A stretch of 64,000 nucleotides of DNA from Tupaia tana (Eukaryota; Chordata; Mammalia; Scandentia; Tupaiidae): contig JAKSZU010000018.1 in the NCBI GenBank assembly GCA_026018925.1, positions 3,504,920 to 3,568,919 on the forward strand, read 5' to 3'. The position numbers and the translations under genes were made by a program. The notes under the pieces were generated by a model. It did not search any database. It was given only the letters and a program-made list of their open reading frames with translations, and had not been told where the DNA came from. How positions within the stretch are numbered: position 1 is the first letter of the stretch; every line of letters starts with the position of its first letter. Below are positions 31,155 through 42,560 of the stretch, piece after piece.

Positions 31155-32150
31155 CAGATTTTTCTAAGGAACTGTGTCAGCCAGTGGCAGGCCTGGAGTG
31201 GAGGACGCTCATCCACCAGCTTGGCACCCGCTGGCCCAGCGCCCACGGTGACCCCTGTCCAGCTTAGTGGGAGTCAGGACTGGGGCGTGGCCCGCCAGGG
31301 CTCCACCTCCGCTGGCCATCTTGGCAGCCCTCCGCCGAGGTCACCGGCTGTCCTTGCAGGAGGCCGGGCTTCCAGACAGCCTGAACGCTGACCTCCCACT
31401 GCCCCCCTCCTGGCCACTGGGCCCGAGCAGGCCCTTCAGCTCTAGGAGGGCAAGGCCCAGCTGCAGCTGGACAGAGAGCTCCTCCCTGGACAGAGATGTC
31501 CCGGACCAGGAGTCAGGGCCGTCGGCCTGGCATCCCACATGGAGGCCACGCCCATCTGTGGCCAGGAGCCCTGGAAACGTGCCCAGGTGAGTCACACAAG
31601 GACACGCCAGTGTGAACGATCTCTAATCGCTCAACATGGTGACATGCTGGGGGATAATATTTGGAATATACTGGGCTAAAAATACACAAAATGACTTCAC
31701 CTTTCCCCTTTTCTAAACAGTGGCTCCCAGGAAAAGGATGTCGCCGTGGCCAGCATCGCACTGCAGGAGCATGGGGCTCCAGGCGCTGCTGGGCACTCGC
31801 CAGCAAACCACCCGCTCTGGAAGACGGGAGTCAGGCCAGGTGGCCTCGGCTGTCCGTGGCAGAGGGGGGCATGTGGTGCTCCGAGCACTGGTTCAGGAGC
31901 CCCCAACGAAGCCCTGCAGGGACACGGGCCATGGCACCTGCCGCACCTCTCAACTGCCCTGGCCCATCTCCCAGCCCCTCCCCTCCGGCCTCCTGCTCCT
32001 GCCTGGGACGCTGGCCCCGAGGCCTTTGCTGGGTGGCCCTATGTGGCAGGCCGCCCTCGCAGCCCCGGGGAAGCCGCGGCTCTGCACATCACGCTTCGTG
32101 CTTGCTCTCTCCCTCCCCTGCCTGGTTTTTCATCTCTATTGACATCGTTT
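31155..32150. other. Unique sequence with an AT-rich stretch
   Basis: AT-rich sequence at about 31610-31720 (GGGGATAATATTTGGAATAT, ACTGGGCTAAAAATACACAA) may be an old transposon or a conserved element. I cannot name it. Confidence 0.4.
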
Positions 32151-32152
32151 CG

Positions 32153-32390
32153 AGTTTATTTATTTATTTCTTCCATGAACGAGAGAGACACAGAGAGACA
32201 CAGAGAAAGAGAGACAGCATCCCCAATGTGGTCCTGATGCTGCAGTCCACAGCCAGCCCCAGCCAGTCCCCATCACGGCACACACGTGCCCTGCGCACCC
32301 AGCCGTCCCCACACAGCCCGGAGCCCTCTGTGTGGGCCAGCCTTGCCAGGCGTCTCACTTTCCTGCTGTGCCACCATCTGGCCTTCCCTG
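32153..32390 (-). mobile_element. tRNA-related SINE family B
   Basis: In reverse complement it reads GGCCAGATGGTGGCACAGCA at the head. At the end it has a (TCTCTG)n-like run (GTCTCTCTTTCTCTGTGTCT), CATGGAAG and an AATAAATAAATAAA tail. The head resembles 36432-36651 (GGACAGTGGCGCAGCGGG), and the CT-run plus ATAAATAAA tail is carnivore SINEC-like in style. It differs from family A, which ends with CCCTATAGCAAAAACC. Confidence 0.65.
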
Positions 32391-32448
32391 CCGGGTTTTG
32401 CTCCAAGACCTTTAGGGTTGCGGACCCAGCAAATAAAAGTACAGGACT

Positions 32449-32720
32449 TGGGATAAGCAGATGGCGTAATGGCATAAGGGTTACGTCGCTGGACTCCCAT
32501 GTAGTTGGACACGGTTCGAGTCCTAGACCCGGCGGCTTTAAACTCAGGCTGGGCACGTTTGCATGTGTGCGTGCGTGCCCAAGATCCCGAGAGGAGAACG
32601 GAGAAGGGATTGCGGCGTGGCCATCCCCCCGGGGGTGATTTCTTGCTTTCTGTCTCTCTGTCTCCCTCTGCCTTTCCTGCAAGTGCACATACCCTATAGC
32701 AAAAACCTCTCTTCAATACA

Positions 32721-32767
<47 letters not shown>

Positions 32768-32770
32768 ACA
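32449..32770 (+). mobile_element. tRNA-derived SINE family A, full length, with (AAAT)n tail
   Basis: GCAGATGGCGTAATGGCATA, GCTGGACTCCCATGTAGTTG, GGTTCGAGTCC (perfect B-box-like), GAGGAGAACGGAGAAGGGAT, a CT-rich run and CACATACCCTATAGCAAAAA. It ends in an (AAAT)n microsatellite of about 13 units at 32717-32770. ACAGGAC flanks both ends, compatible with a target-site duplication. One of the youngest-looking copies. Confidence 0.95.
32717..32770. repeat. (AAAT)n microsatellite in the SINE tail
   Basis: About 13 perfect AAAT units end the SINE at 32449-32770. Likely length-polymorphic. Confidence 0.95.
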
Positions 32771-32774
32771 AACA

Positions 32775-34750
32775 CAGGACACACCTGTACATGCAGGCCG
32801 GACGAACCACGGATATTTGAGTCTCAGCACACCCACACACTACGCTGAATATCACTTGTTCTTCTGAAATCCCAATTTCCGTGTCTCATCCAGCGGCCCC
32901 ACCAGGAGGGGGTAGGAGAGTCCTGTTACCTTACAGATGGTCACAAGTCTCCATGAGCCAGGCTTCAGCCCCTAGGGACACAGGTTTGGGTTTGGGTGAT
33001 CCTCTAACGCTGCACTGCACCCCGCTGACCGTCAGCACATGCGGGCACGCTGGCTGGGGTGGGCACAAGCCTGGCGGTGCCGCCCGAGTGCGGGAAATAA
33101 CACCCTCCCACCATGAGACAACCGTGTGGGCGGTGAGGCTGCCAGACGCCGGGAGTGCAGGCCTGCGAGCGTGAGCGGCGCGGCCAGCCCGGCCAGGGGC
33201 TCAGCCCTTCCTCGCTTCCCTGTGGCTGAAAGCACCCCCTACAGAGGTGGCCGCGAATGTTCTCAAGGACGAGGCTGGAGACGGGTGACAGCCACCGGGC
33301 ACCCTGGCTCCTGTGTCCCCTGGAAAATGCTCAGCAGAGCCACAGGGCCCAGCGGGGGCACGGCAGGCCCCGGCACTAGTCTGAAACACCGGTACCAGCC
33401 GGTACCAGCTTCTCCTCAGGTCCTAGAGGCCCAGGCCGCTCCCGCCTGACTGAGGCAGGAGGGCCCCCGATCTGGGGGCTGGGAAGGCAGGGCCCGGAGG
33501 CTCTGTGCCCTCTGCCAGGAGCCCTGGGAGAGTCACGAGAAGCAGCATAGGCCGCCTGCCCTCGGAGAGCCCTGTCCAGAAATAAGACTGAGCAGTAGCA
33601 GGAGAAAGACGTGAGACTGGGAGCAGGTGAGTCAGGGACGCCGAGGAGGGGACTTTCCAGGAAGGCATGGTCACACACGTGTGTGCACGCGCTGTGCACC
33701 TGGGAGTGTGCATGTGGGTGCACGTGCACACACAGCGTAAGGCATGGGGGATGAGCCGCCTGGCAGCCTCCACAACCTGCCACGTCACCATCTGTCCTCA
33801 GCTGTCCCTCACCGGGTCACAGTTCCACCTGCACCATGCAATGCAAACGTAAAAAGAACCCCCAGAACTGTCTAAAACACGGGCCAACGGCCTCTGGGGA
33901 GGAGGCAGCATGTGCGTCCCCTCTGTGGGGAAGCGTGGCAATGGCTCCGGCCTGTTTCTACGCCGTGTCCCCTGCTCTCTCCTCCTCCCTCCCTCCTTCC
34001 CTCCCCTGGCTCCAGGACGCTGCTGCGGGCAGGGGTGGAGCAGCAGAGCCTCTCCCAGCCAGGCCCTGTGGTCTCACACACACATGCGAATGCACACGCC
34101 CGGCCCAGGGCAGCAGCACATGTCCAGGACTTGTCATCTGCGGTTCCCAGCCCTCCTGCCCTCGGGGGCATGTCCGAGTCCAGCAGGCCCAAGGGTACGT
34201 TGCCAGCTCAGCGCAGGCCAGGAAGCAGTGTGGCAGCTTCCAGGAGGCCCCTCCCTGGCTGTCCTGCTGCCCAGCGGCCAGCCCAGCCTGAGGTCTCATC
34301 CCCACCCACCCCCTGCTGCCTTCCAGCCGGTCCAGGGTGACCGCACAGCAGGGGAGCCTCTCACGGAGAGGGGCGGGGAGGTGGGCAGTGCAGTCATGCT
34401 GCTTGGCCTCCTCAGGGCCGTGAGAAAGGGGCCGCTGTGCACCAGAGACAGAGACGCCCTGGCCTGGAGTAGGGTCCCAGGACGACCAGGGGCTGGGGCG
34501 GAGGCTGCCCTCCCAAACACACAATCAGGAAGAGCCTCGAGGGACCCGTGCAGGCCCGGCACCTTAGCAGGTGCTCTGAGGCCCTGTGCACACTGCCTCC
34601 CTGCCCAGGGCCCCTGTGGCCACCCGACTGGGGAGACTGCGCTTGGCGGGAAGGGCAGGGCTGGGGTTTAAACCTGCGGCCTAGGTGCATCTCAGCTCTG
34701 CTCAAAGGGACAAGGCCCCAGGTAGGGGACAGCCTCTCCCCTCCTGAGAA
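32775..34750. other. Unique GC-rich sequence
   Basis: About 2 kb without a recognisable gene. A short impure (TG/CA) stretch lies at 33675-33745. Confidence 0.5.
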
Positions 34751-34762
34751 AGCCCCCAGGAA

Positions 34763-35016
34763 GGACCAGCAGTTAGCATAATGGCTATTCGCTAGACTCC
34801 CATGTAGTTGACCGCAGTTCGAGTCCTAGACCCCGTGGCTTAAACTCACACTGGGCGCGTGTGCGTGCATGCCCAAGATCCTGAGAGGAGAATGGAGGAG
34901 AAGGGATTGCGGCGTGGCCATCCCCCCTGGGGGGTGATTTCTCGCTTTCTGTCTCTCTGCCTCTTTCTGAGCGCACGTGCCCTACAGCAAAAACCTCTCC
35001 ATAAAGAAAAAAAAAA
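34763..35016 (+). mobile_element. tRNA-derived SINE family A, full length
   Basis: GGACCAGCAGTTAGCATAAT, GCTAGACTCCCATGTAGTTG, GCAGTTCGAGTCC, GGAGGAGAAGGGATTGCGGC, a CT-rich run, GTGCCCTACAGCAAAAACCT and an A-rich tail. CCCAGGA occurs on both sides, compatible with a target-site duplication. Confidence 0.94.
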
Positions 35017-35019
35017 GTC

Positions 35020-35999
35020 CCAGGAGGCCCGTGGACGCAGGAGTGGCTCAGCCTGCTGTGGCCATGACACCCAAGGGTAGCCACATAGGAGCTGCTTTCT
35101 CATTGCAAGGTCTGGGTGGCACCCCCTTTTTTGGCTCTGGCCACCACCTTCACAGTCGGGGAGACCCTGCCCGGCAGAGGGGAGGACAGCAGGGCACGCC
35201 CTCCCATGTCCCTGCTCTCTGCTGTGCCAGGTCGGTGGGACGTAGGTCTCCGGGCCTTGGGCTGGGGGCTGTCCTGGAGCAGCCCTCCACGCCGTCCCCC
35301 GCCCTATGTCACCTGCCCACAAGGCGGGGTAGTCCTCAGGCAGGCTCTGCTGGTGGGGAAGAGGGGCGGGGCTACAGGCAGCCTCAGGCGGCCAGCTCTC
35401 CCCAGCCCAGCTCTCCCCAGCCCGCTGTGGGTGCCCCAGGCGGGACGCCCCCACCCCCAGCAGACTGTCTCTGCCTCACAGCACGGGGTGTGGGCCTGCT
35501 GGCCATGTTCTCTGTGCCATGGACAGGGAGTAGGGTGGGGTGCCCCTGCCAGGCAGGCCGGTGTCATCCTGTAGCTGCCCATCCGTCCCTGTGGGCCTCG
35601 GCAGCCGCCCCTCCGACCCCACAGTTTGGCCTTCCTGGGCCTGGGGCTGTGGAGAATGAGACCCAGGCCTGGGAGGGGGGCGGCGGGCTGAAGAGCGAGG
35701 TGGTGACAGTCGCATTCATGAGTGATGGTTCTGTAAGATAGGCCCACTCTCTCGGCAGGGCCAGCAGCAAGCGGACAGCATCGGCCCCCAGGGCCGTAGG
35801 GGCGCTGCCCCGTGTCCCAGGTGCTAGGTGAGGCCCACGGCACGATGGTCCCAACTGAGGGTGCTGCCAGGCCCCAAAGCGGCTGACAGCCCCCTCCCCC
35901 GCCCCTCCACCGACGGGCAGGCACGCGGGGCCTGGGCCTGCAGGAGCAGCTGGCAGGAGGCGCAGGCCGGGCACCCCGCCCCCGACAGGGCAGGCGGGT
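35020..35999. other. Unique GC-rich sequence
   Basis: No gene recognised. A short tandem CAGCTCTCCCCAGCC pair lies at about 35394-35425. Confidence 0.5.
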
Positions 36000-36400
36000 C
36001 AGGGGTGAGGCCGCGCTAAGTGGCTTATGCCTGGGCGCGGGGCCGACTGACAGGCGGCTGGATTAACAAAGACGCGCTCTGTTCCCGGGCAGGTCATGTG
36101 GAAAGCGCTGGCGCGACCCTGTCACTTCTCCTTTTTTATTTTTTTGTAAGAAGCGATGTTTGTTCCCGCGCGGGGGGCAGGCGGAGCGCCCGGACGGCCG
36201 TCCCAGCTGCTGAGACACAAAGGACACCGCTCCGGCCGCCGTGCACGGCTCCGCAGCAGGGCCGCACTGCCCGCCGCGACAGCGCTGGCCACGGCTCCCC
36301 AGTGCCACTGTGTCTGCAGAGGAGGCGGCGGGGGCGGCCCTGGCACCCAGGAGGTGTGCGGCTTCCTCCCAGCTGGCCCAGCCGTCTGCCGAGATGCTGT
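36000..36400. promoter_or_regulatory. CpG-rich stretch, possible CpG island
   Basis: Dense CpG (for example GGGCGCGGGGCCGACTGACA, GAAAGCGCTGGCGCGACCCT, GTTCCCGCGCGGGGGGCAGG, GCCCGCCGCGACAGCGCTGG) flanks a T-rich run at about 36130-36150. No TATA box, initiator or gene is apparent, so a promoter role is speculative. Confidence 0.35.
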
Positions 36401-36431
36401 TTTGGACATGCTGCGTTTTAAGTGGAATGTG

Positions 36432-36655
36432 CTCCTTTTTAAAGTTTTAAAAATTTATTCTCTGAGAGAAGAACACCCCAACAGGGCCTTTTACTGTGAC
36501 CCCCCCCCCCAGCCCCGGCCAGCCCCAGATCACAGGCACACACGCGCCCTGCATACTAAGGGAGGCCTCTGGATTCAAACCTGCGGCCTTCCCATGTGAG
36601 CCAGCCTCGCGGAGCTCCAGGTCTCCCGCTGCGCCACTGTCCAGGCCCTGCAATG
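36432..36655 (-). mobile_element. tRNA-related SINE family B
   Basis: Reverse complement head CAGGGCCTGGACAGTGGCGC, AGCGGGAGACC and GCAGGTTTGAATCC (B-box-like). On the + strand it begins AAAAATTTATTCTCTGAGAG. The copy lacks a long CT run. Related to 32153-32390. Confidence 0.6.
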
Positions 36656-36659
36656 CTAA

Positions 36660-38125
36660 AACCAACCCCCCATTTCTTTTCCCTTTGCAAACGAGGCCAC
36701 GCGATCACCTCCTGAGCATCCGGCTGGCATCCCCACCACTGTGCCACGCCAGCCCAGGGTGAGACGCCCCAGTCCACAATGCTATTCCCGGGACCTGGGA
36801 CCGGGCGTCCCGCTCTGCCGCGCACCCTCCAGGAAAAGGCCCAGGTCCCTTGAAATGCACCAGCCCTTCAGTGAGACCGGGCAGTGCCGGCCGGCAGGTT
36901 TCTCCCGGGGTCCTGGGAGCATGAGACACCATCAGGACAGCCGAACATGGCCTGGGCCTGGAAGGGGCTCCGGCCCAAGCGCGCTGACTTGGGTGAGGAG
37001 CGGACAGGGAGTCCCACGGGAGCGTGTCAGCCAACACGGCACTGCGTTGGCTCTGGACACCTGCAGCAAGCTCAGAGATCTCTGGGGGGACCCGCTTTAA
37101 AAACAGGAAAGGAGGATTTCCTGTTATAATCGACGGCAGCAGCTACCCTGAGCCACGCTCCGAGCCCCGGGGAGCCTGCGCTCTCAAGCGATTTGAACTA
37201 AGCCCCCCACGCCGCTGGTGACCAGCCCTGCCTGTAGCTTCACACGCACGCTGACAGTCGGGGCGGCGGTTCAGGCTGCAAAGTCAGGAGGCTGCCTCCT
37301 TCCACGTTCCAACTAGTGTCTTAAGGAGTGAAGTGTCCCCTGTCCCGGCTGCTCCTTCAGGTGCCTCGGGGTCCTTCGGAGGTCATTGGTGGGCAGGGTC
37401 GGCCTTTCCCGCCCCGTGGTCTCCTTCTAGCTCCAGGAAGAAAGCCACTCTGTGTCCCATGAATGTCAACAGCTCAGGTATGAGGAAACAGAACACGCGT
37501 GTGCGGGGTCTCCCGGATCCCTCGCCCCTCGGCCAGGGCTTCCCGCTGGCCTGTGGCAGTAACCCATGCGGCCGGCCAGTGCCCGGGGAGTAACCGAGTC
37601 CTGCCCAGGTGTCAGGAGCCCAGCTTCAACAGAGCTGAGCCCCAATTTCCAAACTCCCCATGTGTCAGATACAGAAGAGGCAGAGCCGCCCCAGTCACCC
37701 AGGGGCCTCCGGGGGCCACAAGGTTCTGTCCCACACTCCTGCCACCTCTCTCCCACTCACGTCTGTGACCTTCTGCCCTGGAACCACTTCCCGTCCTTGT
37801 CGTCTGTCACTGGCCGCCATCTGCCTAGACGTACTCGTGAAAGCAGCGGCTGCCAGGAGGGCTCCCAGCCCCTGCCAGCCAGCCCGTGGTGCCCGGGAGG
37901 AAACTGAGGCAGGCCCAGGCTACAGGCGGGTGGCCTGGGCGCCACGCAACAGGGCGTGTGACCGCGGCCACCTGGCTCTGCCACCCCTTATGCCGTCGGA
38001 CTTTGAAACCGGGTGTGCAGCTGGCGGGCTGTGGGTGCGAGGCCTCGCGCAGGCCGTCTTACCTCTGGGAGTAACGACAGGACGGGCACCCAGGGTGGCC
38101 GCAGAAGCCCAGCGTGGGTTTGGAC
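36660..38125. other. Unique GC-rich sequence
   Basis: No gene recognised. GGAGGAAACTGAGGCAGGCC at about 37899 may be a tiny MIR remnant. Confidence 0.5.
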
Positions 38126-38162
38126 AGACCCTGCACACAGCAAGCACTGAGTAAGCAGGAGC
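38126..38162 (+). mobile_element. MIR or L2 3'-tip remnant (weak)
   Basis: CAGCAAGCACTGAGTAAGCA resembles the shared MIR/L2 3' motif (cacatagtaagcgctcaata). Very short. Confidence 0.25.
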
Positions 38163-38164
38163 TC

Positions 38165-39220
38165 CTGGGTTACTCCGAGCTGCCCTCAGAGGGCCGGCTT
38201 CTGGGACCACAGGTTAGTGCAGGGGCGTCTCGGCCCCCTCTGGTGGTGGGGAGGGCTTCCTGCAAGAGGAGTACCAAAGACTCGCATCTTCAGACAGACA
38301 GGAAGAAGTGACAGCCACCACCTCCTACTGACCACAGGTGGGCAGGGACATCAGGACGGGCTTCCGTTCTGGGAACATGTGAAGTACATCAGCATCAAAG
38401 GGGGGATCTGGGCCCAAAGATGGGCACCCCGTTTGCAGGCGTTCCTCAACCTTAGCGTGACGGAGCCAGTACGTGATGGAGCCCAAGATGAGCCCACGGC
38501 AAGGACACCAGGACAGCGAGGGCACTCGGCCACCCCCAGGCCTCCCCTGCCAGGCCTGTGCCCGTCACCCTGCTCGGCCTGGCGTGAGGCAGACTGCCAG
38601 ATGCCCGCAGTCCCTTCCTCTCTCTCTAGACCCACAGCTAAAGCAACGCCTCCCACTCTCTCGCCTCCAGGCGGGCCACAGGGCTGCCTCTGGCCCCAGA
38701 ACTGTAGGTGGCGGTGTTATCACCTCTGCTCCACTTCCACTCATCACGGCTGCCTGGGTCCCTGCGTCACTTGGTGGAAGGTCTACAGGACAACCTGCCG
38801 GACCAAGACCTAAGGGCAAACACATTCGTGCTGCATTGAGCCACGGAGAGTGTGGGGCTGCTCATTACAGTGGCTCCCGGCATTCACCCTGACTGCTACA
38901 CCAACCCTCGGTGTGGCCTGAGGGGCTCACAATGTCCAGGCTGGGATGTAGGCCCCACGTCGGAGTGACTGGGGGTGCTCGGGAAAATGCCGGCTCCTGG
39001 GCGCCATCCGATTGATTCTCCAAGCAGAGCCCTGGGAAGCAGCCCTGTACCACGGTCGCCCAGACACCCCAGTGATTCCGACGCACGCCTGCGTTGGAAA
39101 GCCGCCGTATCAGAGCAGGAGGTCAGGCCTCGTGTGCGGCAGTGGAGAAGGGGCCCGCTCTGCCCTCCTGCCAGCCGGTGAGCGCGGGTGGGGCTGGGAC
39201 GCTGCCCGGTGGCCATTCCA
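38165..39220. other. Unique GC-rich sequence
   Basis: No gene or named repeat recognised. Confidence 0.5.
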
Positions 39221-39224
39221 TAAA

Positions 39225-39560
39225 CTCGGCAGACGAGAGACTCATTAGGGTCCTCGGGACGCAATGACGGACTCATTGAATTCTGATAAGGTCGTCCCCT
39301 AGCAGGTGGGATAAACCAAGGCTGATCTGGCAGGACGACTGAGTCATTTCGGATTAAATTAATAATGATTAATTGGGGCTCCTGAAAGCTGAGCCGCTGA
39401 GCGAAGATTAGCGTGTGCGTTCGAGCGCTCTCTCTCTCTCCTATTTCCTCTCTCCCTTCCCGGGCTGCGGCCCCCTCCCCCCAGGTGACATTCAAGATGG
39501 GAAATTGGAAGTGGGTGATTTCCAGATCTGGGGCAGCCATTAGCAGCTGTTCAGAGGCCC
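39225..39560. promoter_or_regulatory. AT-rich island with homeodomain cluster, candidate conserved noncoding element
   Basis: GAGACTCATTAGGGTCCTCG, GACTCATTGAATTCTGATAA, GGCAGGACGACTGAGTCATT (AP-1-like TGAGTCA), CGGATTAAATTAATAATGAT, TAATTGGGGCTCC, a (CT)n run and CAGCCATTAGCAGCTG. No reading frame or transposon explains it. Enhancer-like by motif content; not tested. Confidence 0.48.
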
Positions 39561-39799
39561 GGCTGCAGCTCAGCCGCGGGGCGGTCAGGGCGTTCTCTCG
39601 GTCAGAGCATGCTCCTGGCGGGCTGTGAGCCCGTCGGCCGGCCCAGCTGCTCTGCGCCCAGGTTCTGCGGGCCACCGTCAGCGCCCGGGGTCCGGCAAGG
39701 TTCTGGGCTCCTTGCTGAGCTCGGCTGCCCAGAGGATCTGACATGTGGGGTGCTGCCGGGTGGGGGCCCTCGCCCTGCCCTGGGGGGAGCCCAGGGAGT

Positions 39800-39935
39800 C
39801 AGGGCTCAGCTTCAAAGGCCCATCTGCTATCATCCTGGTTCTGGAGGCAAGGAACCGAAGCCCAGAGAGGCCAGGTGCTTTGCCACTGAGCATGAGGAAG
39901 TGGCTGAGGACAAGGCAGCTGAGGACAAGAGGGGA
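39800..39935 (-). mobile_element. MIR SINE fragment
   Basis: GGAGGCAAGGAACCGAAGCC, then CAGAGAGGCCAGGTGCTTTG and CCACTGAGCATGAGGAAGTG, parallels the reverse MIR order (gatgaggaaactgaggca, cagagaggttaagtaacttg, cacacagctagtaagtgg). The right end holds a 20-bp tandem duplication (GTGGCTGAGGACAAG-like). Confidence 0.5.
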
Positions 39936-39939
39936 TGAC

Positions 39940-40500
39940 GCTTCCCAGGCCGAGGGCCAAGGGCAGGGCTGCCTCATCTGGGCCTGGGGTCCACAGCCTA
40001 GCCCAACAACCCCAGGGGGGCTCTCCACAGAAGACGGTCCACGAGCCCTCTGTGCCGAGTGTCAGGCCGCACTCCGCTGGCAGGAGCAGGCAGTGTCCCG
40101 CCAGGAGCGCTGGGCTGGCCCTGACCTCCTGCAGGCACGGGCAGTCGGGCCGGGTCTCCCCAGGGTCAGGGCCAGTTGGGGCTGGCAGGGCAGAGAAGGG
40201 TTGGGCCGAGGCCAGCCTTCCGGCCAGGCAGAGCCTACACACTGCACCTGGCCGTGGCCCGAGCCCTGCAGGCCAACCCTTTACTCAACACCCCGAACAC
40301 GGGCATGCACAGCACTGGGGGAGGCTGGGAGGCCAGGAGCTGGGAGGCTGTCAGCTCTGGATGTGAAGAATGCAGAGAATGCTGCTTGTCTGCTTCAGGA
40401 AGGGAGGGGACCACGTAAGAGGCTGCGGGCACCAGGAGCTCCCGCAGAGGCGGCCAGGCTGGGGAGAGGGCGCGCTGGGCCACACCAGGCCAGAGGTGCT
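39940..40500. other. Unique GC-rich sequence
   Basis: No gene or named repeat recognised. Confidence 0.5.
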
Positions 40501-40504
40501 CACA

Positions 40505-40625
40505 CGGCCCGGTCTGTGAGTTCAGTAGCCAGGTGGCCTGGATTGGCCCTTGGATCTGCTAGGGGACCCTGGGTGAGGGACAGCCCCATGCCATGCCTGT
40601 TTCCCTCTGGGTAAGGCTCTCGGAG
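40505..40625 (+). mobile_element. MIR SINE fragment (weak)
   Basis: CCTGGATTGGCCCTTGGATC and GCCATGCCTGTTTCCCTCTG, then GGTAAGG, resemble MIR core parts. Diverged. Confidence 0.35.
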
Positions 40626-41027
40626 GCACTGGGGTCACGTGGGCGTGGTGAGTCCTCGCTTGGGTCACCTGCTGTGGGGTCAGCAGGGCACCTCCGCTCC
40701 CTGCCCCAGGGCCCAGCAGACACCGCCGGCTGCCCGCTGCCCACCCTGGCCTGCTCGCAGGTCAGGACCCAAGCTACCGTGCTGCAGGCATGCCCTCAAC
40801 CAGCGCATGTGACGGAAACCGCGCGTGGCATGTGGGCAGCCAGCCCTTCTACGGGTCTGTCTTGGTCCCCAAGAAGGCTTCATGCAGAGTGGGTTGTTAC
40901 CACGGACGGTCACAGAAAGATGGGAGTCGGACAGACTCCAGGACATGTAGCTTGCTGTGTGCCGTGTGGCCAGGACTTAAGTCTGTCTTGTGCCGTGTGC
41001 AACCTGAGTGACTGCACGTGTAGCTCT

Positions 41028-41415
41028 GGGACAGGGAGGAGCACGCCGGCGGGGAGGCAGAGGGTCCGGGACGGGGAGGAGCACGCCGGCGGGGAGGCAG
41101 AGGGTCGGGACGGGGAGGAGCATGCCGGCGGGGAGGCAGAGGGTCGGGACGGGGAGGAGCACGCCGGCGGGGAGGCAGAGGGTCGGGACGGGGAGGAGCA
41201 CGCCGGTGGGGAGGCACAGGGTCGGGACGGGGAGGAGCACGCCGGCGGGGAGGCAGAGGGTCGGGACGGGGAGGAGCACGCCGGCGGGGAGGCACAGGGT
41301 CGGGACGGGGAGGAGCACGCCGGCGGGGAGGCACAGGGTCGGGACGGGGAGGAGCACACCGGCGGGGAGGCAGAGGTCCGGACGGGGAGGAGCACGCCGG
41401 CGGGGAGGCACAGGG
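41028..41415. repeat. 39-bp VNTR, ten copies
   Basis: The unit GGTCGGGACGGGGAGGAGCA, then CGCCGGCGGGGAGGCAGAG, recurs with GAGCA at 41038, 41077, 41116, 41155, 41194, 41233, 41272, 41311, 41350 and 41388. Variants are CAGAG/CACAG, GTCGG/GTCCGG and single substitutions. As 39 is a multiple of three, frames remain open across the block on both strands; one + frame repeats GRDGEEHAGGEAE. There is no supporting gene context. Confidence 0.96.
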
Positions 41416-41419
41416 TCTG

Positions 41420-42300
41420 AGACCTGCTCCTCACTCTCCAGAGACTTTGCACCTCAACAGTAGGAAAGGGACAGGGACGTAACCCAGTCAGTAACGCGGG
41501 CAGGGCAGGGCGTGGCCAGCACCCAGTGGACAGCAGGGATCCCTGAGTCTGGCGTGTTCTGGCAGGGTGGCCCAGAGGGGAGTGACGCAGGTGAGGCCTC
41601 GTGACGAGGGACAAGCCAGGTCAGGGCCGTGAGTGGGGGAATGCAGGAGCGGGGCTGGCCGGGGGACAGGGCCGGGCCAGGCCCAGGAGGGGGGCCCTTG
41701 GTGTGTCAGGAAGCACATGACCGTCCCCGAAGGAGAGGGAAACGACTCACTTCCACTAACGGCCCGAGGGAGGCCCAGGCAGCACTTCTGGGGAGGAAGG
41801 GTGATCATTTGCTTCGCCGAGGCCAGGTTTCTGGGGTCTTTCACCCCAAGATGTCCACTTCCTGGCCCTCTAAACACCACCCACCAGCTTCCACACCCAT
41901 CCGTGCAGGATCAGACCCGGGGAGGGACGCTGAGGCAGAGAGGGGAGCGAGCAGGCCGCCAGCGAGTCCGCGAAGGAGCCCGTGCACTCCAGGCCTCGCT
42001 GCGCCGGGGGCCGGCACGGTCCAGTCAGCAGCCGGTCCCGTGCGCCTTGCCCCCACCCCTCTCCAGAGACTGACGGATCCAGTCTGCAGGGGCAGCCGCT
42101 GGAGGCTGCCGTCACGCGAACCTGCAGGGCCCCCACTGCCGCACCTCCTGTTCAGGGGCGACGAGGCCTCTAGCCCTCTCCCTGGCTGCCCGGCTGCAGA
42201 GCAGGCACTCTTCACCCACAGACGCCCCAGGACTCCAAGTCCCCCTTTATAACCCCTACAGCAGGGAGGCTGTTGGGCATCTCTGACCTCAGGGGTCTAG
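41420..42300. other. Unique GC-rich sequence
   Basis: No gene or named repeat recognised. Confidence 0.5.
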
Positions 42301-42316
42301 ACTCAGATGAAGAATT

Positions 42317-42560
42317 GGGGCCAGGAGGTGGCGCAGAGGTTATGTCGCTGGACTCCCATGTGGGCGACCGCGGTTTGAGTCCCCAGACCTGGTGGCTCAA
42401 CAAGCATGCCGAACACATGTGCATGCATGGCCAAGACCCCGGGAGGAGAGTGCAGAAAGGACTGCGGTGTGGCCATCCCCGCGGGGTGATTCTCACTCGC
42501 CCTCTCACCGTCACTGTCTCTCTGGTGAGTGCACGCACCCTCAGGCAAAAATTTCTAGAA
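42317..42560 (+). mobile_element. tRNA-derived SINE family A, full length
   Basis: GGGGCCAGGAGGTGGCGCAG, GAGGTTATGTCGCTGGACTC, CCATGTGGGCGACCGCGGTT, TGAGTCCCC, GGAGGAGAGTGCAGAAAGGA, TGTCTCTCTGGTGAGTGCAC and CAGGCAAAAATTTC. GGACTCCCA subgroup with a slightly decayed 3' end. Confidence 0.92.

Noticed and set aside
32449-32530. Tandem A-box and B-box motifs as a genuine tRNA gene
   Set aside because: The motifs belong to a SINE head. The acceptor stem does not pair as in a tRNA, and a SINE body with an A-rich tail follows.
40593-41614. 275-codon + frame and 234-codon - frame across the 39-bp VNTR as a repeat protein gene
   Set aside because: Both exist because the unit is 13 codons long and lacks stops. 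The flanking parts have no recognisable domain or splice support.
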